DNA from: CAWDVH01 sp963805705
Lineage (GTDB): Bacteria > Actinomycetota > Actinomycetes > Streptosporangiales > Streptosporangiaceae
Assembly: GCA_963805705.1 (NCBI GenBank)
Contig: CAWDVH010000005.1
Coordinates: forward strand, 434,001 to 498,000
Direction of reading: 5' to 3'
Length of the DNA: 64,000 nt
Made by a program: the position numbers and the translations under genes. Shown here piece after piece: positions 41,164 to 49,794 of this stretch; the stretch's first letter is position 1, and the number at the start of each line of letters is the position of its first letter. The notes under the pieces are model-generated. The model worked only from the letters and a program-made list of their open reading frames with translations, did not search any database and was not told the DNA's origin.

Positions 41164-41220
41164 CCTGATTACTACGAAGGATCCTGGTGGCCAGGACCGC
41201 CAAGACCCTTCGTGATCAGG
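41164..41220. repeat. 57-bp imperfect inverted repeat between two minus-strand genes
   Basis: CCTGAT...ACGAAGG at the left pairs with CCTTCGT-GATCAGG at the right, with an inner perfect stem TCCTGG/CCAGGA. The right half contains TGATCAGG next to ACGAAGG complements. It lies between the kinase-like stop (41252) and the sulfotransferase start (41149). It may act as a terminator or processing site, or be a small palindromic element. Confidence 0.65.
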
Positions 41221-41251
41221 AAACAGGACTGGGTCGATCGGCGGGACGGCT

Positions 41252-41893
41252 TCAGTGGCTGGTGAGGGCCGTGTAGGCGGTCGCGATGAGGTCGGCGCAG
41301 GTGTCTAGCGGCAGGGTGGTGCTGTCGATCTGCAGGTTGTACAGGACCGGGTCGTCGATGCTGACGCAGTAGAGCCGCCGCACGTAGTGAGCGCGGGCAC
41401 TGTCGACCTGCGGCAGGCGCTGCCTGGCCACGGGCAGATCGACGCTCTCGACCCTGGCCGCCTGCGCGATCCGCGCCTCCCGCGGTCCGAATAGGCGCAC
41501 CCGCAGCACGTCCGCCCGTTCGCAGCACGCGGCACCGCCGCCGCGGCCCAGGATGACCGCGCCGGTGCTGAGGGCCTCGTTCATGATGGCCTCGGCCTGC
41601 TCACGGAAGAAGTCCGCGTCGTCAGGCGGCGGGACGGCCGCCTCCGGGGGAGCCGCATCGGTGCCGGCCCCGAGCGCGCCGCCGGCCAGCGGAGCGAGCA
41701 TGGCCAGGAACCGGTCGGCCACCGAGCGCCGCACCTCGCCGCACTCGGCCTCCTCGACCGTCACGCGCAGTTGCTCGGCCACCCGCGAGCTGATCGCCCG
41801 GTCGAGCAGCGGCAGGCCGAGGCGCTGGGCGACCGCGGGCGCAATGACGCTGCCCCCGGCGCCGTAGCCGGCCGAGATCGTCACGCCTGGCAT
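41252..41893 (-). CDS. Cytidylate-kinase-like family protein
   Basis: 213 residues. P-loop-like start VTISAGYGAGGSVIAPAVAQRLGLPLLDRAI, then GAVILGRGGG-ACC near 113 and VRLFGPREARIAQAARVE near 132, and VYNLQIDSTTLPLD near the end. This matches the cytidylate-kinase-like family, which often carries a degenerate P-loop (here GYGAGGS lacks the usual Lys). The function of the family is not established. The ATG directly follows the stop of the DHA2 exporter gene, so it is the third gene of the MarR-MFS operon. Confidence 0.85.
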   Translation of the reverse strand: MPGVTISAGYGAGGSVIAPAVAQRLGLPLLDRAISSRVAEQLRVTVEEAECGEVRRSVADRFLAMLAPLAGGALGAGTDAAPPEAAVPPPDDADFFREQAEAIMNEALSTGAVILGRGGGAACCERADVLRVRLFGPREARIAQAARVESVDLPVARQRLPQVDSARAHYVRRLYCVSIDDPVLYNLQIDSTTLPLDTCADLIATAYTALTSH

Positions 41894-43645
41894 CTAATCT
41901 GTCCCTTCGGGAGTCACCACCCTAGCGCCATCCGTCCCCGTCCCCGCGCCATCCAATCCTGCGGCGGCGTCCGGTCCGGTCCTGTTCGGCGCCCGGAGGC
42001 CAGCAGCGCCATCCGAGCCGACGTCAGCCGACGCGCCTACGCCGACCGGGACGCCATCGCCCACGGGCCCGCCGTCGGCCTCCGGCGCGGTGTTGCTGGT
42101 GCGCAGCCGGACCTGCTTGATGAACAGCGCGGCGATGACGCTCAGTATCGACACCGGCACGGCGACCAGGAACATCCTGTCGATGGCGTGCGAGTAGGCC
42201 TGGATGATGCCCTCGTGGATGGCGGGATGGGTGATCTTGAGCCGGTCCACCACGGCGGGGCTCTGCACGAACTCCGCGACCTTGCTGCTGCCGTTACCGC
42301 CGCCGGTCAGCACCGAGGTCGGCAGGTACTTGGGGAGCTCCGAGGCGATGCCGGCGGTCAGGACCGCGCCCAGCGCGGAGGCCCCGATCGCACCGCCCAT
42401 CGAGCGGAAGAAGGTGACCGACGAGGTCGCGACGCCCATCTGCCGCATCGGCACCGCGTTCTGGACGACCAGCGTCAGCACCTGGATGAACAGCCCCAGT
42501 CCCGCGCCGAACACCAGGATGTACAGGCCCACCGTGACCAGCGAGGTATGGGCGCCGAGCTGGCTGAGCAGGATCAGCCCGATGGTGACCAGGATCGTGC
42601 CGGCCAGCGGGAACCACCGGTACTGGCCGGTGCGGGAGATGAACAGACCGGAGCTGATGCTCATCACCAGCAGGCCGACCAGCAGCGGCAGCAGCAGCAG
42701 GCCTGACACGGTGGCCGAGACGCCGTGCACGAGCTGCAGGTACTGCGGCAGGAAGGCCAGCGCGCCGAACATGGCTATGCCGCTGACGAAGGACACGATG
42801 TTGGAGACGGTGAAGATCTGCATCCGGAACAGCTCCAGCGGCAGGATCGGCTCCGGCGCCATCTTCTCCCGCAGCGCGAATGCGGCCAGCCCGACGGCTC
42901 CCAGCGCGAACAGCCCGACGACCTGCCACGACCCCCATGGGTGGTCCGTGCCGCCGATCTGGGTGGCGAGCAGGATGCAGGACACCCCCGCCACCAGCAG
43001 GATCGCGCCCCACCAGTCGATCAGGACATGCCGGGTGCGGGCGGGCAGCCGCAGCACCCGGTTGGTCACGACCAGCGCGACGATGCCCAGCGGCAGGTTG
43101 ATGTAGAAGATGAAGCGCCAGGTGAGATTGTCGACGGCGAATCCGCCGATCAGCGGCCCGACCACGCTCGCGACGCCGAACACGGCACCGAAATAGCCCT
43201 GGTAACGGCCGCGCTCGCGGGGCGGGATCACGTCGCCGATGATCGCGAACACCAGGGCAATCAGGCCGCCGCCGCCGATTCCCTGCAGCCCGCGGAAGGC
43301 GATCAGCTGGTACATGTTCTGGGACGCACCGCACAGCGCGCTGGCGACCAGGAACACCACGATCGCGAGCTGGAACACGCGCTTGCGGCCGTACAGGTCG
43401 CCGGCCTTGCCCCACAGCGGCGTCGAGGCCGTGCTGGCCAGCAGGTACGCGGTGATCACCCATGAGAGCAGGTCGCTGCGGTGGAAGTCCCCGACGATCG
43501 TCGGGAGCGCCGTCGCCACGATCGTCTGGTCGAGCGCGGCCAGGAACATGCCGAGCATGAGCCCGGACATGATCACCAGGATCTGCCGGTGGGTGAAACC
43601 AGCCTCCTCGGCCGGCATCGCGGTCGTCGTGGCTGGGGAACTCAT
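41894..43645 (-). CDS. DHA2-family MFS drug exporter (EmrB/QacA type, 14 TM)
   Basis: 583 residues. MFS DHA2 signature MLGMFLAALDQTIVATALPTIV near residue 31, WVITAYLLASTASTPLWGKAGDLYGRKRVF near 62, FRGLQGIGGGG near 118, RWRFIFYINLPLG-like segment near 168. About 14 membrane segments, then a Gly/Asp/Ala-rich cytoplasmic tail of 75 residues. Proton-driven exporter of lipophilic drugs. Its ATG overlaps the MarR stop (ATGA). The kinase-like gene follows with no gap. Confidence 0.93.
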   Translation of the reverse strand: MSSPATTTAMPAEEAGFTHRQILVIMSGLMLGMFLAALDQTIVATALPTIVGDFHRSDLLSWVITAYLLASTASTPLWGKAGDLYGRKRVFQLAIVVFLVASALCGASQNMYQLIAFRGLQGIGGGGLIALVFAIIGDVIPPRERGRYQGYFGAVFGVASVVGPLIGGFAVDNLTWRFIFYINLPLGIVALVVTNRVLRLPARTRHVLIDWWGAILLVAGVSCILLATQIGGTDHPWGSWQVVGLFALGAVGLAAFALREKMAPEPILPLELFRMQIFTVSNIVSFVSGIAMFGALAFLPQYLQLVHGVSATVSGLLLLPLLVGLLVMSISSGLFISRTGQYRWFPLAGTILVTIGLILLSQLGAHTSLVTVGLYILVFGAGLGLFIQVLTLVVQNAVPMRQMGVATSSVTFFRSMGGAIGASALGAVLTAGIASELPKYLPTSVLTGGGNGSSKVAEFVQSPAVVDRLKITHPAIHEGIIQAYSHAIDRMFLVAVPVSILSVIAALFIKQVRLRTSNTAPEADGGPVGDGVPVGVGASADVGSDGAAGLRAPNRTGPDAAAGLDGAGTGTDGARVVTPEGTD

Positions 43646-44139
43646 GTGCTGCTCTCCTTAGTCGTGGCGGGGTGGACGGCCAGGCCGGCCAGGAGCCGGT
43701 CGAGGAGCCTCAGCAGGTCCCGCCGGTCGTCCTCCGGCCAGCCGCGGAACACCTCGTCCAGCATCGCGGCGCGGCTGCCGCGGACCAGCGACAGGCTCTT
43801 GCGTCCCTGCGCGGTCAGGCTGATCCGGCAGGCACGGCCGTCGTCCCCGTCCGGCCTGCGCGAGACGAGTCCCAGCCCCTCTAGCTGCCGCAGCTGCCGG
43901 CTGACCGTCGACAGATGCAGCTCGACCGCCACGGCGGCGTCGGATGGCCGGACATCATCCTGCTCCTCAAGCGCGGCCAGCAACGGGATGCTGGCGTTGT
44001 CCAGGCCAGGGGTGACCGCGCGTAGCTGGCGGGTACTGGCGAGGTAAATGCGCTTGCCCAGGAGGCGAAACGTAAATTCGAGCCGTGCAGCCAGATCCGA
44101 GCCCTCAGGTCGGACCGCGGAACTGCCTGATCGTGTCAC
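43642..44139 (-). CDS. MarR-family regulator of the DHA2 exporter
   Basis: 165 residues. Winged helix at ~45-125 (GLDNASIPLLAALEEQDDVRPSDAAVAVELHLSTVSRQLRQLEGLGLVSRR, GDDGRACRISLTAQGRKSL). It is the first gene of the MarR-MFS-kinase operon and most likely represses it. Start at the codon 44137-44139. Divergent from the quinone oxidoreductase gene, which it could also control. Confidence 0.9.
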   Translation of the reverse strand: MTRSGSSAVRPEGSDLAARLEFTFRLLGKRIYLASTRQLRAVTPGLDNASIPLLAALEEQDDVRPSDAAVAVELHLSTVSRQLRQLEGLGLVSRRPDGDDGRACRISLTAQGRKSLSLVRGSRAAMLDEVFRGWPEDDRRDLLRLLDRLLAGLAVHPATTKESST

Positions 44140-44167
44140 ATGCCCCCGTAGTGCCCGTTGTGGTTGC

Positions 44168-44188
44168 TTGTATCAACCAACCAAACAA
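44168..44188. promoter_or_regulatory. Candidate operator/promoter upstream of the MarR gene
   Basis: On the minus strand TTGTTTGGTTGGTTGATACA has TTGT/ACAA ends and an internal GGTTGGTT direct repeat, standing out as AT-richer DNA in the 202-base divergent region. TGACAG followed after 18 bases by TACAAG may be the -35/-10 pair. The dyad is imperfect. Confidence 0.4.
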
Positions 44189-44341
44189 CACTGTCACGGC
44201 GGGCAGACGTCGCGCAACCTGAGCGATCCGGTGGCCCGGGCCGGCCAGGAACGGCCGGGCGGCCGGGCGAATAACGGCGGGAGCGTCCGTGTTGCTCCTC
44301 CAGATGCGTCCCTGACGCGCCAGAACGCCCCTGGGAGATTC

Positions 44342-45268
44342 ATGCACATGCGCGCGCTCGTGGTGGATCCCGCGACCCCGGCCGGGCTTGCGCTCGATGA
44401 GGTTCCCGAGCCCGTGCCGGGTCCGGGCCAGGTCCTGGTCGATGTCCGCCATGCCTCGCTCAACTACGGCGAGGCGGCCAGCGCGGCCAGCGAGAAGCCG
44501 GGCACGGTGCTCGGCTGGGATGCCTCGGGCACCGTAGCCGTGCCCGCCGCCGACGGCAGCGGGCCCGCCGCCGGGACTCGCGTGGTGACCTTCGGGCCAG
44601 GGGGCGGCTGGGCGCAGCGGCGGGCGGTCAGCGTGGGCGAGCTGGCGGCGGTCCCTCATGCGGTGGACCTCGCTGCGGCCGCGGCGCTGCCCGTCGCCGG
44701 GGTCACCGCGCTGCGCGCGCTGCGCGCCGCCGGATCGCTGCTGGGCAGGCGGGTCCTGGTCACCGGGGCCGCGGGCGGGGTGGGAACATTCGCCGTCCAG
44801 CTTGCGGCGCTCGGCGGAGCGCAGGTCATCGCCTCGGTCGGATCCCGCCCGCGCATCGAGGGCCTGGCCGAGCTGGGCGCCCACGAGGTCGCCGTGGGAC
44901 TGGACACGGTCTCCGGGCCGGTAGACGTGGTGATCGAGAATATCGGCGGCCGCAGCCTGGTGCGCGCGTTCGAGCTGCTCGCTCCCGGCGGCAGCCTGCA
45001 GAGCATCGGCGGCACGTCCGGCGAGCCGGCCGCGTTCCCGCCCTATGCCACCGTCGGCCCCGCTAAGTCACTGAGCGCCTTCACGGCGGGGGACCTCTTC
45101 GGCACTGATCTTCAGTACCTGCTGGCGCTGCTGGAGGCCGGGAAGCTCAGGGCGCAGATCGGCTGGCGGGGGCCCTGGGACCAGGCGCCGCACGCCGTGG
45201 CCGCGCTGCTGGGCAGGCAGATCCGCGGCAAGGCGATCCTCGACGTGCAGCCCTGGTCCGCCAGCTAG
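44342..45268 (+). CDS. Quinone-oxidoreductase-like medium-chain dehydrogenase (zinc-independent)
   Basis: 308 residues. GroES-like N-terminus (VPEPVPGPGQVLVDVRHASLNYGEA), Rossmann site VTGAAGGVGTFAVQL near 140 and the IENIGGRSLVRAFELLAPGG loop near 198. No zinc-ligand cysteines, so it is of the NADPH:quinone reductase type. Start ATG 44342; ATG 44348 is also possible. Divergent from the MarR operon and convergent with the PEBP gene, from whose stop it is four bases away. Confidence 0.88.
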   Translation: MHMRALVVDPATPAGLALDEVPEPVPGPGQVLVDVRHASLNYGEAASAASEKPGTVLGWDASGTVAVPAADGSGPAAGTRVVTFGPGGGWAQRRAVSVGELAAVPHAVDLAAAAALPVAGVTALRALRAAGSLLGRRVLVTGAAGGVGTFAVQLAALGGAQVIASVGSRPRIEGLAELGAHEVAVGLDTVSGPVDVVIENIGGRSLVRAFELLAPGGSLQSIGGTSGEPAAFPPYATVGPAKSLSAFTAGDLFGTDLQYLLALLEAGKLRAQIGWRGPWDQAPHAVAALLGRQIRGKAILDVQPWSAS

Positions 45269-45272
45269 CGCG

Positions 45273-45809
45273 TCAGTGCCCGAAGACCGGGATGATCGCC
45301 GCTCGGGCGAGGGTGTGGAAGCCGAGGTTAAAGCCGGCCACCGCGGGTGACACATCCGAGTCGATGCCCAGCTTCTCGGTATCCAGGGCGTGCACCGTGA
45401 ACACGTACCGGTGCGGCTCATCGCCGGCCGGCGGGGCCGCGCCGCCGAAGTCCTTGCTCCCGTAGTCGTTGCGCACCGAGAATGCCCCGACCGGCAGGGC
45501 GCCCGCGTCGCTGCTCCCGGCGCCGGCAGCCAGCTCCGTCACATCAGCCGGGATATCGATGACCAGCCAGTGCCAGAAACCCGAGCCGGTGGGGGCGTCG
45601 GGGTCGTAGCACGTGACGGCGAACCCCTTGGTCTCGCCGGGGAATCCGTGCCAGCGCAGCTGCGGCGAGACATTCTGGCCCGTCATGCCGAAGCCGCTGT
45701 AGACCTGGGCGTCGCCCATCTGGGTTCCGTCACTGACGTCGTCGCTTTCCACCGTGAATGACGGCACCTTCGGGGCGAAGGCATAAGGCAGCGGTGCCCG
45801 CTCGGTCAT
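45273..45809 (-). CDS. PEBP-family protein (YbhB/YbcL type)
   Basis: 178 residues from ATG 45809, preceded by AGGAGGAA. Signatures: NVSPQLRWHGFPGETKGFAVTCYDPDAPTGSGFWHWLVIDIPAD near 47-92 (ligand-binding DPDAP and HW), GAFSVRNDYGSKDFGGAAPPAGDEPHRYVFTVHALD near 110-145. These phosphatidylethanolamine-binding-like proteins have no settled role in bacteria. The open frame continues upstream to 46304, but that is the antisense of the beta-propeller gene. Convergent with the quinone oxidoreductase gene. Confidence 0.9.
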   Translation of the reverse strand: MTERAPLPYAFAPKVPSFTVESDDVSDGTQMGDAQVYSGFGMTGQNVSPQLRWHGFPGETKGFAVTCYDPDAPTGSGFWHWLVIDIPADVTELAAGAGSSDAGALPVGAFSVRNDYGSKDFGGAAPPAGDEPHRYVFTVHALDTEKLGIDSDVSPAVAGFNLGFHTLARAAIIPVFGH

Positions 45810-45883
45810 CTTTCCTCCTGATTGCGGTAAGACAGCATGGCCAGGCCCACGGTACTGCGGCAGCCGGACTACTGTGACTGGTC

Positions 45884-47143
45884 GTGAGGATGACACGCGG
45901 CTCGCTGGTGTGGGCCCGGCGGGCCCTCCTGGCGGCAGTTCTCGTCGGGGCCGCGGTGATCCCTGGTCACGCTTCCGGATCGGCGTCGCGATCCTGCCAG
46001 GGACGGCCCTGCGGGACGGCCGGGACGATCGGCTGGAGCCGCCCGCTGCCGGGCTCGTGGATCGCGCAGAACGGGTCGGCCGGCACCGTCCCTGGCCACG
46101 GCCTGGCGTACGCGGCGGCCAGCGGAAATCTCGCGGTGGTCGGGCTGGGCATGACCATCTACGGTTACGGCGTCCGCACCGGTGATCTGCTGTGGACCGC
46201 GACGCTGGCCGGCTTCCCGGCCGGATCATCCATAGCATCCGTGCAGGCGTGGCCCAGCGTGGTGACGGCTTCTGTTGCGGTCGAGGCGGTCCGGAGCCGG
46301 GCACCGGCCCGCGAGGAGGTAGTCCTGGCCGCGTCGACCGGCCGGCCGATCCGCGCGTACCCGGCGGCCGCGTACGGGGGCACCGTCGCCGCGGACGGCG
46401 CGCGGTCGGTCATTGTCGGCGCCAGATCTGTGACCAGCTATGACAACGCCACCGGGAAGGTGATCTGGAGCCTGCCGAGCGGCCGTGTCGCGCAGGCCTG
46501 GCGGGTCGATGCAGGTGAGCTGTACGTCACGGTGGCCGCGGGCGGCTATCTGGGCACCGCCCCGGTAACCGCGCTGCGGCAGATCAGCCTGCGCACCGGG
46601 GCGCACCGGCTGGTCCGGCCCGCCCGCGGGTCATTCGCCGGGTCCCTGGCCGGCGCGGCCGACGGGGTGCTGCTCTTCTCGGGGCCGGCCGGCCTCAGCG
46701 CCTACAGCGGTACCAGCGGGCGCCTGCTCTGGGTGCGGCCCGGCGTCGTGCCGCAGACGGTGGACCCGGTCAGGCAGACGCTGTACGTCACCGTGGGCAG
46801 CGCCCTGATCGGGCTGGATCCCCGGACCGGAACGCGGGTCAAGGGCGCGTACGTACCGGGCTCATCGGGGGTCTACGCCGTGCAGGACGCCGTCGCGATC
46901 GGCCTCGATCAGGGCGCCAGGGGAGTTGCCTGGGGGTACGGCGTCGCCCGGCGGCGGGTGATCTGGACCTCGCCGTCGGTGCCATGGCCGCATTACTTCA
47001 TGGATCTGTCCGGCATCGGCGGCAGCGCCGATCCGGCCAGCGGCACTGTCCTGCTGACTGCATGTGCCAAGCTAGGCACCGCTCCGGCCAGCGAAGCCGG
47101 GCAGCCATGCCTGCGGCCCGAGCTCGTGGCCGTCAGGCCCTGA
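45884..47143 (+). CDS. Secreted PQQ-like beta-propeller protein
   Basis: 419 residues. N-terminal signal peptide (RRALLAAVLVGAAVIPGHASGSA, ~12-34), a Cys pair SCQGRPC near 37-43, then repeated propeller blades with the W-motif pattern (GDLLWTATLAG, GKVIWSLPSG, GRLLWVRPGV, RRVIWTSP). This is the outer-membrane-assembly/PQQ_2-type repeat fold, probably a structural or binding domain outside the cell, since PQQ-dehydrogenase residues are not evident. Start GTG 45884 or ATG 45890. The SDR gene follows after a repeat; coupling is possible. Confidence 0.82.
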   Translation: MRMTRGSLVWARRALLAAVLVGAAVIPGHASGSASRSCQGRPCGTAGTIGWSRPLPGSWIAQNGSAGTVPGHGLAYAAASGNLAVVGLGMTIYGYGVRTGDLLWTATLAGFPAGSSIASVQAWPSVVTASVAVEAVRSRAPAREEVVLAASTGRPIRAYPAAAYGGTVAADGARSVIVGARSVTSYDNATGKVIWSLPSGRVAQAWRVDAGELYVTVAAGGYLGTAPVTALRQISLRTGAHRLVRPARGSFAGSLAGAADGVLLFSGPAGLSAYSGTSGRLLWVRPGVVPQTVDPVRQTLYVTVGSALIGLDPRTGTRVKGAYVPGSSGVYAVQDAVAIGLDQGARGVAWGYGVARRRVIWTSPSVPWPHYFMDLSGIGGSADPASGTVLLTACAKLGTAPASEAGQPCLRPELVAVRP

Positions 47144-47148
47144 CGGAG

Positions 47149-47208
47149 GGTGGCCCATGACGCGGCAGGGTGGCCTGATGACCCGGCCGGTGGCCCGATG
47201 ACCCGGCG
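47149..47208. repeat. 20-bp tandem repeat (x3) overlapping the start of the SDR gene
   Basis: GGTGGCC[C/T]GATGACCCGGC occupies 47169-47188 and 47189-47208, with a diverged copy at 47149-47168. Each copy contains an ATG or near-ATG, in three different frames; only the third (47198) opens the SDR. Copy-number changes would move the ribosome-binding context of the start. Confidence 0.85.
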
Positions 47209-47959
47209 TCGCGCGCTGGTCACCGGCGGATCACGGGGCATCGGCGCCGCGATAGCCGCGCAGCTGGCCGCCGCCGGTCACGTCGTCGCCGTGCACTGCC
47301 GGGTCGGCCGCGATGCGGCGCAGGCCGTCGTGTCCGCGCTGCCGGGCCGCGGGCACGCCGTCGTGACGGGCGATATTGCCGACCCGCAGCAGGTCCAGGC
47401 CATGGTCTCGGCGGCGGTTTCGGCTCTCGGCGGCGTCGATGTGCTGGTCAACAACGCCGGAATTTATACGCACCAGGACATAGCGTCGACTCCGTACGCG
47501 CAGTGGCAGGCCGCCTGGCGGCAGGTTCTGGATGTCAATGTCCACGGCACCGCCAACGTGACCTGGTGCGTGGTGGATCATCTGCTGCACCGGCCGGAGG
47601 GACCAGGCGGCGCCCGGATCATCACGGTCGGGTCTCGCGGCGCCTACCGCGGCGAGCCCACGGCTCCGGCCTACGGCGCGAGCAAGGCGGCCGTGCATTC
47701 GATGACGCAGTCGCTGGCGATCGCCCTGGCCCCGCATGACATCGCGGTCGCCGCCGTCGCACCCGGTTTCACGCGTACCGACATGGCCGAGTCGGTGCTC
47801 GCCGGCACGGCCGGGGAGGCCATCAGGGCGCAGAGCCCCTTCGGCCGGGTGGCCGAGCCGGAGGAGGTCGCGTCCGCGGTGGCCTGGCTCGCATCCCCCC
47901 TCGCGCAGTGGGCCAGCGGGGCCGTCATCGATCTCAACGGCGCGTCCTACCTGCGCTGA
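47198..47959 (+). CDS. Short-chain dehydrogenase/reductase (FabG-like)
   Basis: 253 residues from ATG 47198. Cofactor motif VTGGSRGIGAAIAAQLA near residue 8, NNAGIY near 84, catalytic Ser near 140 (TVGSRGAY) and YGASK near 158, then PGFTRTDMAESV near 184. All residues of the classical SDR active site are present. A GTG at 47150 would extend the protein by 16 residues through repeat DNA and is less likely. No strong ribosome binding site precedes it. Confidence 0.88.
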   Translation: MTRRRALVTGGSRGIGAAIAAQLAAAGHVVAVHCRVGRDAAQAVVSALPGRGHAVVTGDIADPQQVQAMVSAAVSALGGVDVLVNNAGIYTHQDIASTPYAQWQAAWRQVLDVNVHGTANVTWCVVDHLLHRPEGPGGARIITVGSRGAYRGEPTAPAYGASKAAVHSMTQSLAIALAPHDIAVAAVAPGFTRTDMAESVLAGTAGEAIRAQSPFGRVAEPEEVASAVAWLASPLAQWASGAVIDLNGASYLR

Positions 47960-47973
47960 GCGTGCGGGGCAGG

Positions 47974-48399
47974 CTACTTGCCGAGGATGACCGGAGTCAG
48001 GTCGGCCGGCTTGCAGCCCTTGCCCTTGACCTTGACCTTGGTACCGTGCCGGGCCGCGCCGGCCGCGGCCACGGCCGCCGCGCAGCGGCTCGGGCCAGGA
48101 AGCGCTGCGGCAACGACGAATGTTGACGCCACGACGACCAGCGCGAGCGGGAAGAAGAACGCGGCCCGGCGCCGGGCGGGCGGCCTGGTGAGCAGCCTGC
48201 GGCCGGTCGCGGCCAGCCCCTGGCGGAACTGGCTGAAGGTCAGCGATGCACTGGCCCTCAGCTGCTCGATCATCGGCATCTCCTCGTCGATATTCAGTCG
48301 GCTGAATATCGCGAACAAGGACATCAGGCGGGGATCGGTACCCCGCAATGCATGCTCGATCTTCTCCAGGATTCTGCGCTGGTTCGCAGGCAGGCCCAT
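47974..48399 (-). CDS. DUF3040-like membrane protein
   Basis: 141 residues. The N-terminus LPANQRRILEKIEHALRGTDPRL (~3-25) is the pattern of DUF3040 proteins (QRILDEIEaaL-DPRF). A single membrane segment is at ~80-100 (FFFPLALVVVASTFVVAAAL). The extracellular C-terminus is Lys-rich (KVKVKGKGCK) and has two cysteines. Function is unknown; the family is actinobacterial. Convergent with the SDR gene, 14 bases apart. Confidence 0.78.
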   Translation of the reverse strand: MGLPANQRRILEKIEHALRGTDPRLMSLFAIFSRLNIDEEMPMIEQLRASASLTFSQFRQGLAATGRRLLTRPPARRRAAFFFPLALVVVASTFVVAAALPGPSRCAAAVAAAGAARHGTKVKVKGKGCKPADLTPVILGK

Positions 48400-48447
48400 C
48401 GAGACCTCCGATCTGGCCCTCTGATTCCCAAGCTCACAAACTAACAG

Positions 48448-48476
48448 GCTCCCGCTGCGCTGGCGGCAGCGGGAGC
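48448..48476. terminator. Hairpin terminator downstream of the second MFS operon
   Basis: GCTCCCGCTGC (48448-48458) pairs perfectly with GCAGCGGGAGC (48466-48476) around a seven-base loop, about 30 bases past the MFS stop (48507) in the direction of transcription. Simple and stable. Confidence 0.8.
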
Positions 48477-48506
48477 ACTCATCGCGGCTGCTGATAGCAG
48501 GGAGGA

Positions 48507-49790
48507 TTAAGGGGCTAGGTGGGCCTCAGGAAGACCGGTCGGGCGGGTCTCGCCTCCGTCTGCAGGGGCGACTGGCGCCGGGATGACTGGCACCGCCACC
48601 GGGGCCGCCGGTACGCGGCGCTGCGCTGGCCGGGTGAGCAGGTAGGCCGCGGCCAGAGCCATCACGGCGGCGATGGCGATCAGCAGGATCCGGTAGTTCA
48701 CGACCAGGATCAGCCCGGCGCCGAGCGCGATGGCCATCGTCTGCGGAACGGTGTACGTGACGGTGAAGGCCGCGTCTACCCGGCCCATCAGTGCCGGCGG
48801 CGTACGCCGCTGCAGGAGGGTCATGACGCCGACGATGATCCAGGGCAGGCTCGCCCCCAGCAGCACGGACCCGGCGAGTACCGCCGGCAGCTGCGACGCG
48901 ATCAGCAGCAGGTAGCCGAGCACCGCGCTCACCAGGCCCAGGCTGACGAGCAGCCCCTCGCTGAGCCTGCGCATCAGGGCCGCGGCGGACAGGCCGGCCG
49001 CGATCGCGCCGATGCCCTGCGCGCAGACCAGTATCCCGATGAAGGCGGGCGGCCGGTGCAGGCCCTGGCTCACGACGGCGAAGATGACCGATTCGGACAG
49101 GCCGAAGGCGGTGACGATCAGGGCCGCGGTGATCGCGAGCTGCCGCAGCACGACCGTGCCCGCGATGTGCCGCGCGCCGGCGGTCAGCTCGGCGAGCCAG
49201 CGCTGCCCGGAGCGGGCCGGGCGGTCCTCGCGGACCCGCACGGCGAGCAGGGTGGCGACGGCGACGCCGAAGGTAGCGGCGTCGCCGACGATGACCGGAG
49301 TGGCGCCGAATAGCGCGAAGAGGCCCGCCCCGGCCAGCGGGGTGAGCAGCCGCAGTCCGTGCTGGGCGGTCTGCAGCACGCCGTTGGCGTCGCCGAGCAG
49401 CTCGGCCGGAACGATGGCCTGCACCAGCGCGGTCTGGGCCGGCCCGATGACGCTGCCCGACAGTCCGTAGCCGACCATGACGGCGTAGATCAGCCAGACC
49501 TGGCCGCGGTCGCGGACCAGGAGCAAGAGCAGCACCATCGCGGCCGTGACCAGGTTGGCCACGATCAGCAGCCCCCGGCGGGGCACCCGGTCGGCGAGCA
49601 TCCCGCCCAGCGGGGCGCACAGGCTGCCCAGGGCGAGGGCGAAGAACGTCAGGCCCGCGGCGGCTGAGCTGCCGGTCAGGACCTTGATCCAGATGGCCGC
49701 CGCCAGCAGCAGGGCGCTGTCGCCGAACGTGGACAGGATCTGCCCCGACAGGTACAGCCGGGCGTTGCGGTTCGCCAGCAGTCGTCGCAT
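48507..49790 (-). CDS. MFS exporter (DHA3-like) of the second ArsR-MFS operon
   Basis: 427 residues from ATG 49790, with GGGAGG upstream; a start nine codons earlier overlaps the ArsR gene. The opening MRRLLANRNARLYLSGQILSTFGDSALLLAAAIW is typical of the DHA3 group, as are GYGLSGSVIGPAQTALVQAIVP and GIGAIAAGLSAAAL. About 12 membrane segments and a Pro/Ala-rich tail. It resembles the MFS protein at 20483-21883 in family and operon position. Substrate unknown. Confidence 0.88.
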   Translation of the reverse strand: MRRLLANRNARLYLSGQILSTFGDSALLLAAAIWIKVLTGSSAAAGLTFFALALGSLCAPLGGMLADRVPRRGLLIVANLVTAAMVLLLLLVRDRGQVWLIYAVMVGYGLSGSVIGPAQTALVQAIVPAELLGDANGVLQTAQHGLRLLTPLAGAGLFALFGATPVIVGDAATFGVAVATLLAVRVREDRPARSGQRWLAELTAGARHIAGTVVLRQLAITAALIVTAFGLSESVIFAVVSQGLHRPPAFIGILVCAQGIGAIAAGLSAAALMRRLSEGLLVSLGLVSAVLGYLLLIASQLPAVLAGSVLLGASLPWIIVGVMTLLQRRTPPALMGRVDAAFTVTYTVPQTMAIALGAGLILVVNYRILLIAIAAVMALAAAYLLTRPAQRRVPAAPVAVPVIPAPVAPADGGETRPTGLPEAHLAP

Positions 49791-49794
49791 CTGG

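Noticed and set aside
45810..46304. Longer PEBP gene starting at 46304
   Set aside because: The extra 165 codons are antisense of the beta-propeller gene; a good RBS and family start are at 45809.
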